Shown piece after piece: positions 60,174 through 64,000 of a stretch of 64,000 nt of DNA (positions within the stretch are counted from its first letter, which is position 1; every line of letters starts with the position of its first letter). Position numbers and translations under genes: made by a program. Source of the stretch: Streptomyces sp. 6-11-2 (GTDB taxonomy: Bacteria > Actinomycetota > Actinomycetes > Streptomycetales > Streptomycetaceae); the NCBI RefSeq assembly GCF_006540305.1, contig NZ_BJOR01000001.1:3410001-3474000 (forward strand). Direction: 5' to 3'. The notes beneath the pieces were generated by a model. It made no database searches. It had not been told where the DNA came from and saw only the letters and a list, made by a program, of their open reading frames with translations.

Positions 60174-60722
60174 ATGGACGCCGCACAGCAGGAAGCCACC
60201 GCAAGAGCGCGGGAACTGCAGCGGAACTGGTACGGGGAGCCGTTGGGGGCGCTCTTCCGCAAGCTCATAGACGACCTCGGGCTCAACCAGGCCCGACTGG
60301 CGGGGGTACTGGGACTGTCCGCCCCGATGCTGTCCCAGCTGATGAGCGGCCAGCGCGCGAAGATCGGCAACCCTGCGGTGGTCCAGCGGGTGCAGCTGCT
60401 CCAGGACCTGGCGGGCCAGGTGGCGGACGGCAGCGTCAGCGCGGCCGAGGCGACCGAGCGCATGGAGGAGATCAAGCGGTCGCAGGGCGGCTCGGTGCTC
60501 AGCAACACCACGCAGACGACGAGCACTTCAGGGGCGCCGACGGTCAAGCGGGTGGTTCGCGAGATCCAGTCGCTGCTCCGCTCGGTCGCGGCGGCCGGTG
60601 ACATCATCGATGCCGCGAACACCCTCGCCCCGACCCACCCCGAACTGGCTGAATTCCTCCGGGTGTACGGCGCCGGCCGCACCTCGGACGCGGTCACGCA
60701 CTACCAGTCCCACCAGAACTGA
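60174..60722 (+). CDS. Helix-turn-helix DNA-binding protein
   Basis: The 182-aa protein has a lambda/Cro-type HTH at residues ~30-60 ('LGLNQARLAGVLGLSAPMLSQLMSGQRAKIGNPAVVQRVQLLQDL'). A short helical segment and a Ser/Thr-rich linker ('SVLSNTTQTTSTSGAPTVKRVV') follow, then a C-terminal helical part ('EIQSLLRSVAAAGDIIDAANTLAPTHPELAEFLRVYGAGRTSDAVTHY'). The ATG at 60174 is chosen because the upstream extension is unconserved-looking. It lies 74 bp upstream of a kinase gene on the same strand, so the two may be co-expressed. Targets are unknown. Confidence 0.82.
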   Translation: MDAAQQEATARARELQRNWYGEPLGALFRKLIDDLGLNQARLAGVLGLSAPMLSQLMSGQRAKIGNPAVVQRVQLLQDLAGQVADGSVSAAEATERMEEIKRSQGGSVLSNTTQTTSTSGAPTVKRVVREIQSLLRSVAAAGDIIDAANTLAPTHPELAEFLRVYGAGRTSDAVTHYQSHQN

Positions 60723-60796
60723 CGCCGCGGGGGTCATATCGCGCGTCGAGGGGGATGCGAGGGGGGCAACCGCAGGGGGAGGAGCGACGCACAGCC

Positions 60797-62422
60797 ATGG
60801 GTGAGGTCTTCGCCGGCCGGTACGAGCTGGCCGACCCGGTCGGACGCGGGGGAGTCGGCGCGGTCTGGCGGGCCTGGGACCACCGCCGTCGCCGGTACGT
60901 GGCCGCCAAGGTCCTCCAGCAGCGCGACGCGCACTCGCTGCTGCGCTTCGTGCGGGAGCAGGCGCTGCGGATCGATCACCCCCATGTGCTCGCACCGGCC
61001 AGCTGGGCCGCCGACGACGACAAGGTCCTGTTCACGATGGATCTGGTGGCCGGCGGCTCGCTCGTCCACCTGGTCGGGGACTACGGCCCGCTGCCCCCGG
61101 CGTTCGTCCGCGCCCTGCTCGACCAGTTGCTCTCCGGCCTCGCCGCGGTGCACGCGGAAGGTGTCGTGCACCGCGACATCAAGCCCGCGAACATCCTGCT
61201 GGAGGCCACCGGGACCGGCCGGCCCAGGCTGCGGCTGTCGGACTTCGGCATCGCGATGCGGCTGGGCGAACCGCGGCTGACGGAGACCAACCTGGTGGTG
61301 GGGACACCGGGTTACCTCGCTCCCGAGCAGATGATGGGCGCCGAACCGGACTTCCCCGCCGACCTGTTCGCCACCGGTCTGGTCGCCCTCTATCTGCTCC
61401 AGGGCGCCAAGCCGGACGCCAGGGCACTCGTGGAGTACTTCGCGGAGCACGGAACTCCCGGTGCGCCCCAGGGTGTTCCCGAGCCGCTGTGGCAGGTCGT
61501 GGCCACCCTGCTGCAACCCGATCCGCAGGCCAGGTTCCGCACCGCGACGGGTGCGCGCAAGGCCCTCGCCGCGTGCGCCGAGCTGCTGCCGGAGCCGGGC
61601 CCCGACGACGAGCTGATCGAGATCTTCGACCAAATCGGCCCGCTGCCACCGGGGTTCGGGCCCGAGGGACCGCTCACCCGGAGCCCTGGGGTGACGGTCG
61701 GGCGTACGGCCTCGTCCGCCTCCGCCGGTTCGGCCACCGGGTCTGTGGTTCCCGATACCGGGACCGGTACCGCCGCTTCCGGTACCGGCTCCGTGGCTTC
61801 GGGTTCTGGTACCGCTTCCGGTACCGGGGGTGTGCCGGACCCGCGTCTCGATCCACGGGAGGGGACCGGGTCGGCTCCGAGGACGGGCGGCAGCGGCTCG
61901 TCGACCGGACCGCCCCAGCCCTCCACCATGTCCGACACGGGCAGCTTCCACCTGCCGCCGCCCCGGACCGCCGCCCCGGAGCGGGACGTCCCACGGCACC
62001 GGGCCGCTCCCCCGCAGGCTGTTCCACCCCCCACCGCGCCCCCGCAAGCCGTCCCCCGGGCACCGGCAGCCCCGCCCTCCGGCGACGTGCCGCTCGAACC
62101 CGCGGTCCGGCCCGCGACCCAACCCCCGGTCCAGCCTCCGCTCCAGCCCGCGGTCCAACCCGCGGCCCAGCCCGTGGTCCACGTCTCCCCTCACGACCCC
62201 ACCCATGTGCTGTCCTCCCCCGATCCACGGCAGCGTGCTGATGTCTCTACTGCTTCGTACACCGCCCAGTCCCCGCAGGTTCCGGTTCCAGGGCGGGGAA
62301 TCTCACGCCACCGCGCCGGGCGCCCGCGCCGCCCGGGCCCACCCGCGACAGTGGCGGTCCCGCTCCTGCTCCTCGCGCTGGCCTGCTACGCAGTCGGCTT
62401 CTGGGCACTGAGCCGTCTGTGA
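60797..62422 (+). CDS. Ser/Thr protein kinase with Pro-rich tail and C-terminal membrane helix
   Basis: The 541-aa kinase has a kinase domain (residues ~10-265): 'VGRGGVGAVWRAWDHRRRRYVAAKVLQQRD', 'GVVHRDIKPANILLEATGTGRPRLRLSDFGIAM' and 'GTPGYLAPEQMMGAEPDFPADLFATG'. A ~230-residue linker rich in Ser/Thr/Gly, then Pro/Ala ('PATQPPVQPPLQPAVQPAAQPV'), leads to a final helix 'ATVAVPLLLLALACYAVGFWAL' with only 3 residues after it. So, unlike the other kinases here, it has no extracellular sensor domain and is tail-anchored. It follows an HTH gene. Confidence 0.9.
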   Translation: MGEVFAGRYELADPVGRGGVGAVWRAWDHRRRRYVAAKVLQQRDAHSLLRFVREQALRIDHPHVLAPASWAADDDKVLFTMDLVAGGSLVHLVGDYGPLPPAFVRALLDQLLSGLAAVHAEGVVHRDIKPANILLEATGTGRPRLRLSDFGIAMRLGEPRLTETNLVVGTPGYLAPEQMMGAEPDFPADLFATGLVALYLLQGAKPDARALVEYFAEHGTPGAPQGVPEPLWQVVATLLQPDPQARFRTATGARKALAACAELLPEPGPDDELIEIFDQIGPLPPGFGPEGPLTRSPGVTVGRTASSASAGSATGSVVPDTGTGTAASGTGSVASGSGTASGTGGVPDPRLDPREGTGSAPRTGGSGSSTGPPQPSTMSDTGSFHLPPPRTAAPERDVPRHRAAPPQAVPPPTAPPQAVPRAPAAPPSGDVPLEPAVRPATQPPVQPPLQPAVQPAAQPVVHVSPHDPTHVLSSPDPRQRADVSTASYTAQSPQVPVPGRGISRHRAGRPRRPGPPATVAVPLLLLALACYAVGFWALSRL

Positions 62423-62457
62423 GACCCCGCCGGGCCGATCCCGGCCGGGTCCCGGTC

Positions 62458-62533
62458 CCCCTTATTCCCTCCCGCCCCTCCCCTCCCTTTCCGGTCCCTC
62501 CCACCCCTCCCACCCCTCCCACCCCTCCCGCCG
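62458..62533. repeat. C-rich tandem repeat (CCCACCCCT)n
   Basis: Polypyrimidine tract between convergent stops, ending with three to four copies of CCCACCCCT. The complement (GGGTGGGAGGGG) has G-runs able to form a G-quadruplex. It abuts the last codons of the gene on the complement strand. Confidence 0.75.
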
Positions 62534-62535
62534 CC

Positions 62536-63873
62536 CTACCGGGCTTCGGCCCTGCGCCGGGCAAGCACGGTCCACACCCCGAGGACGGCCAGCACGACCG
62601 TTCCCGCGCCGATCCCGCCGACGGCGAGCGCCCGGAGTGCCGCGGAGCCGTCCGCCGCCCCGGCCGGGGTCGCAGCGGCCCGGTCGTGGGCGGTGACCTC
62701 GAAGAGCCGGCCGGGCTCGGACCGGCCCGCGTAGTCCGGCCCCGGCTGTGCCGTGCCGTCCACCCGCACACGCAGGATCAGTCCGTAGGGCCCCTCGCCG
62801 AAGGAGTCGGCGGTCTGGGCGGCGAGGTGCACGACCAGGTAGTGGAGGCCGGCGAACCGCATCCCCTTGACCTGGTCGGCGAAGCCGTGACGGTTGGCGT
62901 GGTCGACGGGCGGCAGGGGAGCGAGGGTGGCGGACGTCTGCCGGCCGGTGTATCCGGCGTACGCCTCCTCGACGTATCCACGTCCCGGGTTGTAGAGCGA
63001 CAGGGTCAGCGCTCCGCTCACGTAGCCGCTGCCACCGCTGGAACTGCCCAGCTCGACGATGGCGTTCGGCTGCTGTCCCCAGTCGACCGGGACCTTGTAG
63101 AAGAGCGTCTGGCCGGGCCGGATCCGGGTCCGCCACACGCCTTGCCCGACCGTGCTCGCCGCGGCGAACCCGGCGCCGCCGGCCCGTTCGACCGCCTGGC
63201 CGGTGACCGGTTCGGGCGAGGCGGAGTTCCAGGCCTCGGGCGCGCTGGTGGCCCCGGTGCGTTTCAGCGGCGGTTCCGAGAAGGCGGCGAGCTCCAGGGG
63301 CCAGGCGTCGGACGAGGATCCCTTGGCGCCGACGCGTTCGACGAGCACGTAGTACGCCCCGGCGCCCTGGCACAGGCTGCGCCCGGAGGGGACCTCGCGC
63401 GCGCCCCACGCGGCGATGGGGTGCGGACTGCGGCTCGGGCCGAAGCGAACAGCCTGCGAGGAGCAGCGGGTGCCCTGGGCGCTCTGCACCGAGATCCTGA
63501 GGCCGTCGGTGGCGGCGACCGTGGTGCCGGGTCCGGGCACCGCCGTGACGGAGACGTAGGCGGTGGAGGTGGCGTCCAGGTCGAGGCGGTAGTAGAGCTT
63601 GCCGCTGCCCGGCAGGGAACTCCTGTAGGTGTGGCCGGGCTCGAGGCGTGCGGCGTCCGTGGTGCTCGCGGCTCCGGTGACGGACCGTGCGCCGTCGGTG
63701 AAGGCGTACGGGTCCGGTTCACCGGCCGCGAACGCGCTCGGGCCGGGGACGGCCGCCGCAAGGCACAGCGCCGCCGCGGCCGCGCCCAGGCGCCCGGCGA
63801 GCTTGTGCGAGGGATGCCGGTCGCGCCGGAGGCGCCCTGTCCTCGCCCGCCGTCCAGCCCCACGCCGTACCAT
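62536..63873 (-). CDS. Secreted, C-terminally anchored protein of unknown function
   Basis: From ATG 63873 (GAGGGG upstream; ATG 63897 is an alternative) the product is 445 aa. It has a long, Arg-rich signal peptide ('RRDRHPSHKLAGRLGAAAAALCLAAAVPGPSAFAAGEPD'). The large beta-rich extracellular part contains 'YYRLDLDATSTAYVSVTAVPGPG', 'LCQGAGAYYVLVERVG', 'WRTRIRPGQTLFYKVPVDWGQQPNAIVELG' and 'LHYLVVHLAAQTADSFGEGPYGLILRVRVDG', resembling paired jelly-roll/PPC-like modules. It ends in one helix 'ALAVGGIGAGTVVLAVLGVWTVLARRRAEAR'. No enzyme motif is visible. It is probably a surface protein, perhaps in an operon continuing past the right edge. Confidence 0.75.
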   Translation of the reverse strand: MVRRGAGRRARTGRLRRDRHPSHKLAGRLGAAAAALCLAAAVPGPSAFAAGEPDPYAFTDGARSVTGAASTTDAARLEPGHTYRSSLPGSGKLYYRLDLDATSTAYVSVTAVPGPGTTVAATDGLRISVQSAQGTRCSSQAVRFGPSRSPHPIAAWGAREVPSGRSLCQGAGAYYVLVERVGAKGSSSDAWPLELAAFSEPPLKRTGATSAPEAWNSASPEPVTGQAVERAGGAGFAAASTVGQGVWRTRIRPGQTLFYKVPVDWGQQPNAIVELGSSSGGSGYVSGALTLSLYNPGRGYVEEAYAGYTGRQTSATLAPLPPVDHANRHGFADQVKGMRFAGLHYLVVHLAAQTADSFGEGPYGLILRVRVDGTAQPGPDYAGRSEPGRLFEVTAHDRAAATPAGAADGSAALRALAVGGIGAGTVVLAVLGVWTVLARRRAEAR

Positions 63874-64000
63874 GCCGCGCCACCCCTCGCGTTCCATCGC
63901 TCCGGACGTCGCCCATCCTGCCCCGAGGGCCGCTACGCCATCCGCGCATTCCCCAGGCACGTACGCAACACCGGCCTCAGGAGCGACGCCTACCCCACCT

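Overview
The window is chromosomal DNA from a Streptomyces-type actinomycete. The base composition is very GC-rich, codons end mostly in G or C, and GTG/TTG starts are common. The gene content is typical of Streptomyces: two class E sortases, a Bpa-type proteasome activator, CrgA, DUF6458/DUF5324/DUF5819 proteins, a mycothiol-linked enzyme family and several Hanks-type kinases. Gene order at 43-60 kb matches the replication-origin-proximal region of Actinobacteria: tRNA-Leu, fhaA, fhaB, pstP, rodA, pbpA, pknB, then (complement) trpG/pabA-like and DUF881, crgA, rhomboid, cyclophilin, tRNA-Ala. A perfect ParB site (parS) at 27056-27069 and several DnaA-box matches fit a position near oriC. oriC itself is not in the window.

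0-13.6 kb: the 5' part of an SseB-like gene, an acyl-CoA dehydrogenase, an M18 aminopeptidase, a DUF6458 protein, a membrane glycosyltransferase followed by a 54-aa membrane peptide, an NHL/thioredoxin protein, a LURP-one protein, a nitrilase-family hydrolase, a maleylpyruvate isomerase-family enzyme, a GntR-MFS pair and a K15-like DD-peptidase. Two CTAG-bounded inverted-repeat elements lie here (5846-5913, 8386-8572). Each supplies the stop codon of the adjoining gene.

13.8-37.7 kb: two complete branched-chain 2-oxoacid dehydrogenase operons (E1alpha-E1beta-E2), about 12 kb apart. Between them are an APH-like phosphotransferase, two divergent Ser/Thr kinases, the proteasome activator, a PadR regulator, a quinone oxidoreductase, a K+ channel and two molybdenum-cofactor genes. 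The second bkd operon is divergent from an Lrp/AsnC regulator (bkdR). Next to it are a TetR regulator, a 3-hydroxyacyl-CoA dehydrogenase and a PaaN-like dehydrogenase. A near-identical TetR-type palindrome is found in both intergenic regions flanking that block.

37.7-43.5 kb: an SpoU/TrmH-type RNA methyltransferase translationally coupled to an HTTM membrane protein and a DUF5819 protein, a rhodanese, a J-domain protein and a decayed intradiol dioxygenase pseudogene.

43.4-64 kb: the morphogenesis and signalling block. FHA proteins, PP2C phosphatase, RodA, PbpA and PASTA kinase PknB control peptidoglycan growth. The two sortases anchor surface proteins. DUF881, CrgA, a rhomboid, cyclophilin, small proteins, an HTH protein, another kinase and a secreted membrane-anchored protein follow. 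Strong hairpin terminators separate most convergent units.
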